A stretch of DNA of 50,655 bases from a virus, in the IMG/VR virus record IMGVR_UViG_3300020377_000007, positions 1 through 50,655 of that record. One strand, 5' to 3'. Shown in pieces: positions 23,941 through 34,104 of the stretch (the stretch's first letter is position 1; each line of letters opens with the position of its first letter). The notes beneath the pieces are model-generated. The model saw only the letters and a list, made by a program, of their open reading frames with translations. It made no database searches and had not been told where the DNA came from. The position numbers and the translations under genes are program-made.

Positions 23941-23952
23941 AAATTATAAAAA

Positions 23953-24657
23953 ATGACAAATAGCGTAGATATAGTATATAAAACTGTTCTTTCTATATTG
24001 AACAAAGAACAAAGAGGTTATATGACACCATCTGAGTTTAACAATATAGCTAGGCAAGTTCAACTAGAATTATTTGAAAAGAACTTTGAAAACTTAAACT
24101 TAGCTTTAAGGATGCCTGAAAATGACAGTGAATATGCTAATAGAGAAAAGCTTTATGAAGAAAATATATCTGCGTTTGAAGTCTCAGCAATTTTATCTAA
24201 CGTTTTAGGAAATTATAATAACTTAGTATACAGGTTAGGTTCTTTAACAACAAACTACTTAGGTGTTGAAAGAAATATAGAGCAGGTTTCTAGCAAAGAG
24301 TTAAAGTTGATACAAAAATCAAAGTTAACAAAACCTACATTTGAGTTTCCAGTATTTATTTTGCAAAGATCTGGAAATGATGTAGGAGCTTTAGTTTATC
24401 CAAATATACCAGCTGATCAAATAACTATAAATTACATAAGTTTCCCTGCAGCACCTCAGTGGAATTTTACAGTTGGTAATCTTGGACAATACTTATATAG
24501 TCAACAAACCTCTACAGATTTTTCTATATCTGCTAATTATTTTACAGATATAGTTTTAAATATATTAATGTATGCTGGTGTTGTTATAAGAGATCAACAA
24601 ATAATTCAAGCTGCAGCTAGTCAAATAGCTCAAGAAGACGCAGTTAAAAAAAGCTAA
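23953..24657 (+). CDS. Tail ring / tubular protein
   Basis: The 234-residue protein opens with SVDIVYKTVLSILNKEQRGY and MTPSEFNNIARQVQLELFEK, a pattern I associate with a ring protein conserved in crAss-like and marine Bacteroidetes phages. The first half is helical, the second has beta-rich PVFILQRSGNDVGALVYPN and a C-terminal helix bundle. It is followed after 5 bases by a second tail ring gene, then by the very large tail protein, which is the normal order for a short-tailed phage connector. Assignment rests on remembered family pattern and order. Confidence 0.76.
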   Translation: MTNSVDIVYKTVLSILNKEQRGYMTPSEFNNIARQVQLELFEKNFENLNLALRMPENDSEYANREKLYEENISAFEVSAILSNVLGNYNNLVYRLGSLTTNYLGVERNIEQVSSKELKLIQKSKLTKPTFEFPVFILQRSGNDVGALVYPNIPADQITINYISFPAAPQWNFTVGNLGQYLYSQQTSTDFSISANYFTDIVLNILMYAGVVIRDQQIIQAAASQIAQEDAVKKS

Positions 24658-24662
24658 TATAA

Positions 24663-25787
24663 ATGGGTTTAATAAATGAAACAAATGCGCAGTATTACGC
24701 TGGCCAACAGGTTTTCCAAACTTCAGGTGGGTCATTGCAGCAATTTACATGTACGTTTAACGTTGAATTAAAAGATTCTCCTATAAGAAACTACACAGTA
24801 AAAAATAATGGAGTGGAAGTACCGTCAGCAAACTACTCTGTTTCGCAAAATGTAATTACTATTAATCCTAATATAAACGCTGGAAATATATTAGTTGAAT
24901 TAATTAAAACAGCTATTGAAAGTAATTTAGGCAGCTACGAATATATCTCTATATCTGATATTGTAGATAACTTTTTAGTGGCTTATGTTGGTACTGATAA
25001 GTTTATACCTCATGCAAAAAGATCTGACATAATATTTCACGCTAAAAGAGGTTTACAGGAATTTAGTTATGATACATTAAGAAGTATAAAGTCTCAAGAA
25101 GTACAAATACCTGAGCATTCTTTAAGCATACCTATACCACAGGACTATGTTAATTACACTAGGCTATCATGTGTGGATGCTAACGGTGTGCAGAAAACTA
25201 TATATCCAGCTAACAACATAACTACTAACCCCACAGAGCCGCTATTACAAACTGAAGCTGGCGAGTATACTCAAGATAACGAAGGCTCTAACATAGAACC
25301 AGAACAATCTAGAATAAATGAAAGATGGAGAAAAGCTAACGATAGTAATCTTAATGGAGAGTTTAGTGAAGATTATATTACAGCTTCTAATATATACAAC
25401 AACGCTTGGTGGAAAACAGCATATGGCCAAAGATATGGTTTAGACCCTGTAGTTTCACAAGACAATGGTTGGTTTACAATTAATAGAAGAAATGGAACTT
25501 TTAATTTTAGTAGCAATTTATCTGGTGGTATACTTATATTAGAATACTTATCTGATGGTTTAGGTTACGATGAAGATACTAAAATACCTAAAATGGCAGA
25601 GGAAGCAATGTATATGCATATAGCTCATGCTATGGTTTCTACCGCTAGAAATATACCTGAGTATGTTGTAAATAGGTTTAAAAAAGATAGAAGAGCAGCT
25701 TTAAGAAATGCAAAAATAAGATTACAAAACTTAAAACTAGATACTTTAGTTCAGGTTATGAGAGGTAAATCTAAATGGATTAAATAA
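24663..25787 (+). CDS. Tail tubular / adaptor-type protein
   Basis: A 374-residue protein with an N-terminal beta domain (about 1-90) and the central block ISDIVDNFLVAYVGTDKFIP followed by RSDIIFHAKRGLQEFSYDTL, LSIPIPQDYVNYTRLSCVD, and later YGQRYGLDP and the closing IPEYVVNRFKKDRRAALRNA. I recognise these blocks as a conserved tail connector protein of uncultured marine and crAss-like phages. The order ring protein, adaptor, giant tail protein supports a connector between portal and tail tip. The end GKSKWIK is also typical. Confidence 0.78.
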   Translation: MGLINETNAQYYAGQQVFQTSGGSLQQFTCTFNVELKDSPIRNYTVKNNGVEVPSANYSVSQNVITINPNINAGNILVELIKTAIESNLGSYEYISISDIVDNFLVAYVGTDKFIPHAKRSDIIFHAKRGLQEFSYDTLRSIKSQEVQIPEHSLSIPIPQDYVNYTRLSCVDANGVQKTIYPANNITTNPTEPLLQTEAGEYTQDNEGSNIEPEQSRINERWRKANDSNLNGEFSEDYITASNIYNNAWWKTAYGQRYGLDPVVSQDNGWFTINRRNGTFNFSSNLSGGILILEYLSDGLGYDEDTKIPKMAEEAMYMHIAHAMVSTARNIPEYVVNRFKKDRRAALRNAKIRLQNLKLDTLVQVMRGKSKWIK

Positions 25788-25793
25788 TATAAT

Positions 25794-28700
25794 ATGCCAC
25801 AAGCAAAACATACTTTTGTAGAATCTAAAATGAACAAAGACCTTGATGACAGGCTGTTATCAGGAGGTCAATATAGAAATGCTGTAAACATTGCTGTGAG
25901 TAAATCTGACGATTCTAATGTAGGAGCTTTAGAAAACGTTTTAGGTAATTATAATATAAACAATTTCTTTCCTAATGGTTACAACGTTCCAGTTGGTATA
26001 CAAGTAATAGGATCATATTTCAATACAGTAAGCGATGATATATTTGTTTTTTTAACAAATTTCATAGATCCAGCAAATCCTAATTCCGCTCAACAAGAAA
26101 CAAAAGCTTATGTTAATTCTAGTCATTTTATAAATGTTTACAACGTAAAAACAACGCAAGCTAAAATATTAGTAACAGGTGTTTTTTTAAATTTCTCAAT
26201 AAACAATAGGGTACTAGGCGTAGACGTTGCAGAAGATTTTTTGTTTTGGACTGACAATAGAAATCAACCTAGAAAAATAAACTGGAAAACAGCATCTTCT
26301 AATCCTAATTATTACAACACTGAAGACACTATATCTATAGTTAAGTACGCTCCTTTTATGCCTATCAAAGTTCAAGATGAAACAGTAATAGAAAGCCCTA
26401 TAGAGGTTTCTACAGCCACATCTATGAATATAGAGGTTTATAACACAGACACAGATACTTACGAGTTTCAGGACGTTATAGAATACTTAGGAGACAACAC
26501 CGCTGAAAAAGCAGCAAGATCACCATATAGTCAAGTTAGCATAACAAATGGTGGTACTGAAAATATTCCTTTATATACTTATTTTGAGTTATCAAATAAT
26601 ACTGGTGGAGAATCTGGATTATTTCAAGTTATGGCTAAGGAGTTTTCTGCGACTACAGGTGGACCCACAAAACTTTATACTTGGCCTAGAATTTCAACAA
26701 ACACTACTAATTGGGATAAAATAACTTTCTATAACTTAAACATGAAGGACGCTACAAGTTCTCATTTACCTCCTTCTGCTAGAATAAAGTTTGTTACTGA
26801 AGGTGGAAATATTACCCAAGGTAATTGTCTTTATGATCAAAATAATTCATCTATGGATGTGTTTTATTTGAACGGAGGTACAGGAGAGAATTTAGGAAGT
26901 GGTTATGTTGGAGACAACAATCCAATTACAGATCAAAATAAAGCTTCAAAATACGGATTACCGCTTGGACTGTTTGGATCTTTAGTAGCCAGGTCAGATG
27001 ATGGCGATATGAGCATTACTAATGCTTCTGATTTTCATATATCTACAGGTTTAAAAACCGGAAATAAATGGACTAAAACTAGAATTATAAGTAATACTTT
27101 AGTAGATGACACTGCTCAAGCTTGTTTTTTAATAAATACAGATCCCACTACTTCAACCTCAGAAAGTAGAGCTCAATCTAGTTACGGTATTCCAGATCTA
27201 ACAAATGGTGATCCAGATTGGAACGTAGGTTTTGATAAAGATTTGACTATAAACAAAGGTCAACACTATTTTGACTTTTGCTTTCCAAATCCAAATTATA
27301 ATCCAGACTGGGCAGGAGATGGCGAAAATTTAAAAGAGAAGTTTGTTAGATTTGCTTATAGATTTAAGTTTGATGACGGCGAATACTCTCTTATATCTCC
27401 ATTTACTCAACCTCTTTTTATTCCAGAACAAGACGGTTTTTTTATAGATGAAATTCCAACGTATAATACCGGTTTAGATGCTAGAGTTACTGATCAACTT
27501 TTACAAGCTGGTGAAGATACTATCGTGAAGTTTATGGAAAACAAGTGCAACGATTTTAAGTTAGATATACCATTAGAATATCCAGTAAATGAATTAAATG
27601 AAAAATTAAAAATAACAGAAATAGATATACTTTACAAAGAGTCTGATGGTCTTATAATTAAATTAATAGAAACTATAGATTTAAAAAATAATACAGACAT
27701 ATCTAACAATTCAACAAATACTTTTAGCTATAGTTACCAGTCTTCTAAACCTTTTAAAAATTTACCAACTGATGTTTTAGTAAGGACATCAGATAAAGCA
27801 CCAATAAAAGCTCTTTCACAGGCTATTTCAGGTAACAGAGTTATATATGGTAACTTTGTGGATAAACATGGTTCTCCAAATACATTAGATTATGAAACTT
27901 CTGTTTCTGAAAAAACAAATGTAAACGTTCAAGGTACTAGCAAAGCTAGAATACAATATCCTAATCACACTGTAAAGCAAAATAGAACTTATCAAGTTGG
28001 AGTTGTTCTTGCAGATAGATATGGTAGACAAACAGATGTTATACTTTCACCACCTAAAGAAGAATTAACTAAAATACCTAGAGGTGATGGAACAACATTA
28101 GACTTTGGTGATTCAACTATATATCACAAGTATAAACCTGAAGATTATAACACTTTAGAATGGGTTGGTGATAGTTTAAAATTGTTATTTAATTCGCCGA
28201 TACCTTCTAGCTTACCGAACGTACAAGGATATCCTGGTCTGTATAACGGTGATCCAACTAGTGATGATTACAATCCTCTTGGTTTTTACAGTTATAAAAT
28301 AGTAGTTAAGCAAAAAGAGCAAGATTACTATAACGTATATGTACCTTCATTAATGTTAGGTCAGCCAGCACCTCCTCAAGTATGTATACCTTGGGGTGGA
28401 CCAGCAGGTAGTACAAGCATAATAGAATATTTAGAAATAGGAGATACAGCGTTTGAAGGATCTTTAGATGTTACAGACCTAGAGGTAGGTATGATATTTA
28501 CTTTATTCAGTTGTGCTTTAAATGGAATTCAAACATCTGTGGCTAAAAAATTGTTCACTATAACAGAGATAGATACTTCAGGTGTTAGTGATGTTGTTAG
28601 ATTTAGCCCACCAATACCTACACAATGGAATATTGCTGGAAACGAATTAAGAGGTGCTTTAGGTAGTGGTACACAGTATCCAGTTGTAAATGGTCAACAA

Positions 28701-31397
28701 ACAGATTCTAGTGATTGCTTTCAAAATGCTCAATGTTTTCAACAAACTGAAATATGTTTTTCTAGACCTGGTAGTTTTGACGGAAGCTTTTTATCACAGA
28801 CAATGACAACAACTCTGTTAGGTGACAATATAAATAAAGTTCCAGCTGACTTAACAGAGGTAAGAGCTAATCAAGCTGTATATGGTTCTTCAGATTTAGG
28901 TATGATACCTAGAGTTGCTACTAGTTCTCAAGATAAATATAGTGTATTTGGAGGTAGTAGTGGAACATGTAATTACACGTGGACGGCACAAGTTAACCCA
29001 GGCACGACTAGAGAAGTTGTAACTATGCTAGGTAATTGGAATGATATTGTTTCACAAGAGTATAAAAGTAATTTATACGAAGAAGATAAAAATCCAGTAG
29101 TAGCTATAATGAGTAACTCTTTTAGACTAGGCGTTGTTGCTGACTCTAAACAATATTTAGCTGTTTTTGAAACTGAGCCTACTGTATCTAATTTAGATAT
29201 TTTTTGGGAAACATCCACTACTGGTTTAATTTCAGAGTTAAATGAAGATATAGCTAGTTCTGATGATCCAGCGTTGATGGCTGTTAATACGTGGAATCAA
29301 ACTGAAGGTAACAATTACGATGCTGCTGAAGGTGGAACACCATCTGTTGTTTTAGAAGTTTCTTTTAAAGATGCTAATGGCGATAGTATTACCACTTTAA
29401 GTTCAGTTATTTTACTTAGTGTTACTGATAGTTCAGGTCTTCCAGGTGGCCAACCAAATGTTTTAACATCAGAGTACGATACTAACGTAGTATTTTCCGC
29501 TGGGCTTTATCAAATTAAAGCTATTAAAAATTGTGTTTTCAGGCAAAATCAAGAACAGAACGATAGAATATTTACTTTCCAAACTACAACTACTACAGGA
29601 AACACTGCACAATGGAGCACTGATGGATCTCACAGTATAGCTAACGAACTTCCAACTGCTCACTTGCAGTTTAGAAATCCAAACAATGGTGTGCCAGGTC
29701 AAGGTGGATTTGCTGGACCACCTCAAAATTGGACTTTCCCTCCACAACTAGTTCCTCAATACATGCAAGTGGATATTAATCCCGGCCAAAATAATCAAAC
29801 AGTTTTTGATGTTCCAAATAAAGGGGCGGCAGCGCCGCTAATGTTGTTAATGTCTAATGGTTCAGCAGCTGATTTTGGCGAAACTCCTAACAAGTGGATT
29901 GAAAATGGTGTTAAAATTGAAGTTCAAGATATAAATGGAAACGTCATAGACGCTAGCAACCCTCAAGCTGGTTTCTTCTGGAAGTATTGGCCAGGTTGTC
30001 AAGGTGGTTGTATTAACAATTTAAATCCTTATCCTTATTATTTTACTTTAGAATTTGAACCAAATAATGCACCTTCTTCTCTTTTACCTGCGAATAACAG
30101 TCAAGCATCAAATGTTACAGTATATATACAATGTACAGCTATAGACGCAGCTACTGGAGGAAATAGTTATTTTGAAACTTTAAGTCAACCACTTGTTGTT
30201 AATTCAAACTCAATGACTAATAACATTTTTAGTACATTGACAGCTGGAGGTATTACTGGTAGGTTAGAAGTGGAAATATCAAATTCTTCAACACCTATTA
30301 CAACTTGGAATTGTAATAGTGGAACTTGTGTAGAAGTGTCAGGAACTGGTGGAACTTATGTTGATCTTCAAGCTTGCGTTAATAGTGGTTGTCAAACTAC
30401 TACTTATGATTGTGTAAATGGAGTTTGTACATTAGTACAAGGAAGTGGTGGAGCGTATGCCGACGAAAACGCTTGTCTTGCTGACTGTGGCAACACATCC
30501 GCTAATGAACCTAAAATGAACTTACAATTTATCGGTTGTCACAGCGGCGGTAATCAAAAACCTGGATATTCTGAACCTTTTTGTCAGTTTAACCCATATC
30601 AATATGAGAATATTTTAAATCCTAATAATGGTAGTAACTTTGTTGGAACTACAGTTGGTGGTATATGTGCCGATCCACCACCCGCGCCATCTACTGGTTT
30701 TAACAGTCCTGATGCTGATGGTTGTGTTGCTGGAGATTGTAATGATCCTATGCCAAAAGCATTAGGTTTTGGTATAACACACAAGGATAATCCTGGTATT
30801 ATTGGTCCAAATGGTAGTGTAATCCTTTCTGGTGGTGGTGCTAGTTACTCAAATAACGGTTTAAATTTTGCTAATCCAAATACTAGTGTTTATAAAACTG
30901 ATGGCGGTAGATGTGAAGGTACTGGAGCTAGTTTTGGTCAGTATGGTTTTGGACCGTACCCTAATGGAACTGGAATAAGTGCTTTTAACGACAGCAGCAA
31001 CAACTTACCAATGATAAATCAAGGAGCTGATTTAGGTAATTTTGCTATAGCTACATCTATATTCTGCTGCCCTTGTATGACTGATTGTCACGCATGTGCT
31101 CCTTTAAGTGCTTTCATACAAGACAGCAGTAACAATGATATAAACTCTACTGGATATGATTTATACTTTGCTAAGTGGGGTATAGCTGGGCCTGCTACGT
31201 TATACAATTCTAATGGTAGCACTAGCTCTTATGCACAAGGCCGTCATGTGGGTTCTTTTACTAACGCTATGCCAGGTTTAACATATCTTCCAAACGTAAC
31301 AGTAGGTAATACCACAGGTATAGTCAATTGGTGGTACGAACAACAGGCTACTTATAGTGCTTGCGCCCCATCTGGTAGCTTATTTACTAATCTTTAA
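25794..31397 (+). CDS. Very large tail protein (muzzle / stabilisation type)
   Basis: The 1867-residue protein begins HTFVESKMNKDLDDRLLSGG then YRNAVNIAVSKSDDSNVGAL, the hallmark N-terminus of the large tail stabilisation or muzzle proteins of this phage group. Most of the chain is beta-rich with Asn/Gly/Thr-rich loops, typical of a multi-domain tail tip. Near residues 1505-1567 two copies of a Cys-rich module occur (WNCNSGTCVEV, then YDCVNGVCTLV, each ending in a second Cys pair). The C-terminus has a dense Cys cluster (CCPCMTDCHAC). The block that normally continues this protein appears in the separate gene at 32295, so the complex seems divided. Position after ring proteins fits the tail tip. 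Confidence 0.78.
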   Translation: MPQAKHTFVESKMNKDLDDRLLSGGQYRNAVNIAVSKSDDSNVGALENVLGNYNINNFFPNGYNVPVGIQVIGSYFNTVSDDIFVFLTNFIDPANPNSAQQETKAYVNSSHFINVYNVKTTQAKILVTGVFLNFSINNRVLGVDVAEDFLFWTDNRNQPRKINWKTASSNPNYYNTEDTISIVKYAPFMPIKVQDETVIESPIEVSTATSMNIEVYNTDTDTYEFQDVIEYLGDNTAEKAARSPYSQVSITNGGTENIPLYTYFELSNNTGGESGLFQVMAKEFSATTGGPTKLYTWPRISTNTTNWDKITFYNLNMKDATSSHLPPSARIKFVTEGGNITQGNCLYDQNNSSMDVFYLNGGTGENLGSGYVGDNNPITDQNKASKYGLPLGLFGSLVARSDDGDMSITNASDFHISTGLKTGNKWTKTRIISNTLVDDTAQACFLINTDPTTSTSESRAQSSYGIPDLTNGDPDWNVGFDKDLTINKGQHYFDFCFPNPNYNPDWAGDGENLKEKFVRFAYRFKFDDGEYSLISPFTQPLFIPEQDGFFIDEIPTYNTGLDARVTDQLLQAGEDTIVKFMENKCNDFKLDIPLEYPVNELNEKLKITEIDILYKESDGLIIKLIETIDLKNNTDISNNSTNTFSYSYQSSKPFKNLPTDVLVRTSDKAPIKALSQAISGNRVIYGNFVDKHGSPNTLDYETSVSEKTNVNVQGTSKARIQYPNHTVKQNRTYQVGVVLADRYGRQTDVILSPPKEELTKIPRGDGTTLDFGDSTIYHKYKPEDYNTLEWVGDSLKLLFNSPIPSSLPNVQGYPGLYNGDPTSDDYNPLGFYSYKIVVKQKEQDYYNVYVPSLMLGQPAPPQVCIPWGGPAGSTSIIEYLEIGDTAFEGSLDVTDLEVGMIFTLFSCALNGIQTSVAKKLFTITEIDTSGVSDVVRFSPPIPTQWNIAGNELRGALGSGTQYPVVNGQQTDSSDCFQNAQCFQQTEICFSRPGSFDGSFLSQTMTTTLLGDNINKVPADLTEVRANQAVYGSSDLGMIPRVATSSQDKYSVFGGSSGTCNYTWTAQVNPGTTREVVTMLGNWNDIVSQEYKSNLYEEDKNPVVAIMSNSFRLGVVADSKQYLAVFETEPTVSNLDIFWETSTTGLISELNEDIASSDDPALMAVNTWNQTEGNNYDAAEGGTPSVVLEVSFKDANGDSITTLSSVILLSVTDSSGLPGGQPNVLTSEYDTNVVFSAGLYQIKAIKNCVFRQNQEQNDRIFTFQTTTTTGNTAQWSTDGSHSIANELPTAHLQFRNPNNGVPGQGGFAGPPQNWTFPPQLVPQYMQVDINPGQNNQTVFDVPNKGAAAPLMLLMSNGSAADFGETPNKWIENGVKIEVQDINGNVIDASNPQAGFFWKYWPGCQGGCINNLNPYPYYFTLEFEPNNAPSSLLPANNSQASNVTVYIQCTAIDAATGGNSYFETLSQPLVVNSNSMTNNIFSTLTAGGITGRLEVEISNSSTPITTWNCNSGTCVEVSGTGGTYVDLQACVNSGCQTTTYDCVNGVCTLVQGSGGAYADENACLADCGNTSANEPKMNLQFIGCHSGGNQKPGYSEPFCQFNPYQYENILNPNNGSNFVGTTVGGICADPPPAPSTGFNSPDADGCVAGDCNDPMPKALGFGITHKDNPGIIGPNGSVILSGGGASYSNNGLNFANPNTSVYKTDGGRCEGTGASFGQYGFGPYPNGTGISAFNDSSNNLPMINQGADLGNFAIATSIFCCPCMTDCHACAPLSAFIQDSSNNDINSTGYDLYFAKWGIAGPATLYNSNGSTSSYAQGRHVGSFTNAMPGLTYLPNVTVGNTTGIVNWWYEQQATYSACAPSGSLFTNL

Positions 31398-31406
31398 ATA
31401 AAATAA

Positions 31407-32276
31407 ATGGGACATTTATTAAAATATAATTTTAGAAAAAATAAAGGTTTTCCTAAAAAAAGAGTTGTACCTGGTGAAGATACCGGGGGTGCTGGGTATA
31501 TAGCTTACCAAAATATAATGTTAAGAAAGAGAAGAGGATCTGACTTAACTGCTGACCCTGGAATATTTACACAAGGTTTTGACTCTGCTAATGATATTCC
31601 TAGTATTACAGGAGGTCAAATACCGCCTTCACCACCTGGCAACTGGAATTCTACTCATGGTTATGCTACTAAGTTTAGACATGTACCGGTACCATTAGGT
31701 ATATACCACTCAGCGTACGGTCAGAATGTTGGCTGCCTCGATTGCTTAATGCCTGGTTCAAACTCGCCAGCTGGTAGCAACGCTTGGAGTTATTCAAAAG
31801 GACTAGCACAAGGAACAGGAACTACTTTTGAGTATGATACAAGTGGTCTGTGGAATGGCCAGTCACCACAATACATGAAATTTGATGTTGAAAGTAATTT
31901 AGGTGTTGGAGACTCTTGGCCAGGATATGGAGGTCAATATGTTTGGAGGTGGGTGCCTGCACAATCCTCATCGTTTATGATAGACGCAATAGAGGTTGGC
32001 TATATGGGGCAAGTATCTTTTAATGATGGTTGGGGTGGATGCAATGCTAATGGAACAGACGATTGTACAGCAGATTCTTGGTTAATAAAATTTATTGTAG
32101 GTGCTAACACTCAGCCTTATGGAAGGTGTGTTGTTACTATTTTTGGTGTACAAGAATACGAAAGTGGTTCAGATGCTAATGGAGTAAACACTTGTGTGGT
32201 GGTAGGATTACCAGGTTGGGATGAAGGTGCTATATGGCCTATATCAATAGCTCAAGGTGGAACAGCTGGTTGTTAA
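31407..32276 (+). CDS. Gly/Trp-rich protein between parts of the tail complex
   Basis: A 289-residue protein with a basic N-terminus (MGHLLKYNFRKNKGFPKKRV) and a Gly-, Ser-, Trp- and Cys-rich body (GDSWPGYGGQYVWRWVPAQS, GWGGCNANGTDDCTADSW), typical of an exposed beta-rich virion protein. It lies 9 bases after the muzzle-type gene and 18 bases before the gene encoding what looks like the muzzle C-terminal part. It may be an inserted receptor-binding or cap domain of the tail tip. No family recognised. Confidence 0.58.
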   Translation: MGHLLKYNFRKNKGFPKKRVVPGEDTGGAGYIAYQNIMLRKRRGSDLTADPGIFTQGFDSANDIPSITGGQIPPSPPGNWNSTHGYATKFRHVPVPLGIYHSAYGQNVGCLDCLMPGSNSPAGSNAWSYSKGLAQGTGTTFEYDTSGLWNGQSPQYMKFDVESNLGVGDSWPGYGGQYVWRWVPAQSSSFMIDAIEVGYMGQVSFNDGWGGCNANGTDDCTADSWLIKFIVGANTQPYGRCVVTIFGVQEYESGSDANGVNTCVVVGLPGWDEGAIWPISIAQGGTAGC

Positions 32277-32294
32277 TAAACTTAAAACTAAAAT

Positions 32295-34094
32295 ATGGCT
32301 ACTGTAATAGAAATAGATTATTTTAATTCTTATTGGTTAAAAAGAATACAAACTGGACCTCAACAAGTGCAGAGTTGTCTTGCTTTAGATCCAATAGATG
32401 ATGTTGCAAATATTAATCCTGAAAAAGTTTGGCCTGGGCCATTTTGGTATGGCGACGCTAATAAATCTGACAACCCAAATGGTATACTAGTGAGAAAACC
32501 TAATTTATTTTTAGAAGAAAGTAGGATTAGAGCAGGCTATAATAATTTACAAACTGATCTTGGTACTAAAGCTTATATAAATGAAAAAAATCCAGAACAA
32601 AAACATAGAATAAATGCTTTAATATATTCAGGATTATTTAATTCCACAACAGGTGTTAATAGAACTAATGTATTTTCTGTTGGAGATGCTATTACAAAAG
32701 CAGCTGACATAAACAATGGTAGTATACAAAGAATATATACTGAAGATACTAACTTAATTATATTCCAAGAAAACAAAGTTAGTAGAGCTTTAATAGATAA
32801 AGATGCTATATTTTCCGCTGAAGGAGGTGGATCTGTTACTACTAGTAATTTAGTTATAGGGCAAATAGTTCCATATACAGGTGATTATGGTATTAGTAAG
32901 AATCCAGAATCTTTTGCAGTGTTTGGCTTTAGAAAGTATTTTACAGATAAGTTTAGAAACTCTGTAATGAGACTATCAAGAGATGGTTTAACAGAGATAT
33001 CAAACTATGGTATGATAGATTACTTTAGAGATAGTTTATCAGCATTAAAAGATGACTACGAAAAACAAGGTTATCAATTTACCGTTGACGTTAGTTCTAC
33101 TTCAAACACAGTAGTTTTAAACAATTACACTAATGATATACCTTTGTTTATAGGTTCTAATTTTCAAATTCAAGATGCTACAGGCAATTGGCCTATATCA
33201 AGTATACATATAACTAATTTGGAAATGAACGTAACAGGTGAAGTTGTTATAACACTTTCTGAAAATATTAACATTGATGCTGGATCTTTAGTTAGATTTA
33301 ATAGTTTTACAAAAAGTTTTGTAATAGGTGGTTTTGATATACATACTAAGCAGTATCACGTTTCACTACAACAAAACCCTAGATCTTATAGTAGTGACTT
33401 ATCTAGCTACGCTACGCTAGCTTTTGATGAGTCTGTTTTAGGTTGGACAAGTTTCTTAACTTATAAACCAGATTTTATAGATAGTTTAAAATCTAAGTTT
33501 TATTCTTTAGTGTCTAGAGGAATATATGAACACAATTATCAATTGTTATCTAACAATAGAAACACTTTTTACGAAACTTCAACACAACCACAAGTAACTT
33601 TTGTATTTAATCCTCAACCAGATTTAAGTAAGAATTTCCAAACAATATCTTACGAAGGTAGTAATGGTTGGAAAATGAGTATATTAAATAGTGATGATTT
33701 AGAGCCTATAATAAGTCCTTACACTATAGTAAACGGCGTGTATGTTCCAAATTTTGCAACTGGAAATTTTATAAAATACAAAGATAGTTCTAATGAGATA
33801 AAAAGTTTATATGAAGGTAGATATGAAAATTATCCACCTTACAACTCTGGAATAAATGCTATTAATCCTCCGTTTGCTTATTCTGGTTTTGTTGAAAAAG
33901 AAAATTTATATGTAGCTAGTATCATAAATAACAGTGAAGTTAGACCAGGTGAAGTACTATTTGGACAGCAAAATTCATCTGGAATAAAAGCTAATTATGT
34001 AACTGCTACAATGACGACTGATCAAATAACAGATAATAACGGTGCTAAAGAATTATTTGCGGTTAGCACTACTTTTGTGAAGTCAGGATTTTAA
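32295..34094 (+). CDS. Tail protein resembling the C-terminal part of muzzle proteins
   Basis: The 599-residue protein carries ESRIRAGYNNLQTDLGTKAY, NALIYSGLFNSTTGVNRTN, ENKVSRALIDKDAIFSAEGG and FGFRKYFTDKFRNSVMRLSR followed by LTEISNYGMIDYFRD. As I recall, in related phages these blocks form the C-terminal portion of the same polypeptide that begins with the KMNKDLD motif, here encoded separately at 25794. It is likely a subunit of the tail tip. A-rich start context and an independent ATG suggest it is a true separate gene, not a frameshift artefact, though a sequencing or evolutionary split should be tested. Confidence 0.74.
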   Translation: MATVIEIDYFNSYWLKRIQTGPQQVQSCLALDPIDDVANINPEKVWPGPFWYGDANKSDNPNGILVRKPNLFLEESRIRAGYNNLQTDLGTKAYINEKNPEQKHRINALIYSGLFNSTTGVNRTNVFSVGDAITKAADINNGSIQRIYTEDTNLIIFQENKVSRALIDKDAIFSAEGGGSVTTSNLVIGQIVPYTGDYGISKNPESFAVFGFRKYFTDKFRNSVMRLSRDGLTEISNYGMIDYFRDSLSALKDDYEKQGYQFTVDVSSTSNTVVLNNYTNDIPLFIGSNFQIQDATGNWPISSIHITNLEMNVTGEVVITLSENINIDAGSLVRFNSFTKSFVIGGFDIHTKQYHVSLQQNPRSYSSDLSSYATLAFDESVLGWTSFLTYKPDFIDSLKSKFYSLVSRGIYEHNYQLLSNNRNTFYETSTQPQVTFVFNPQPDLSKNFQTISYEGSNGWKMSILNSDDLEPIISPYTIVNGVYVPNFATGNFIKYKDSSNEIKSLYEGRYENYPPYNSGINAINPPFAYSGFVEKENLYVASIINNSEVRPGEVLFGQQNSSGIKANYVTATMTTDQITDNNGAKELFAVSTTFVKSGF

Positions 34095-34104
34095 ATTTAA
34101 TATA

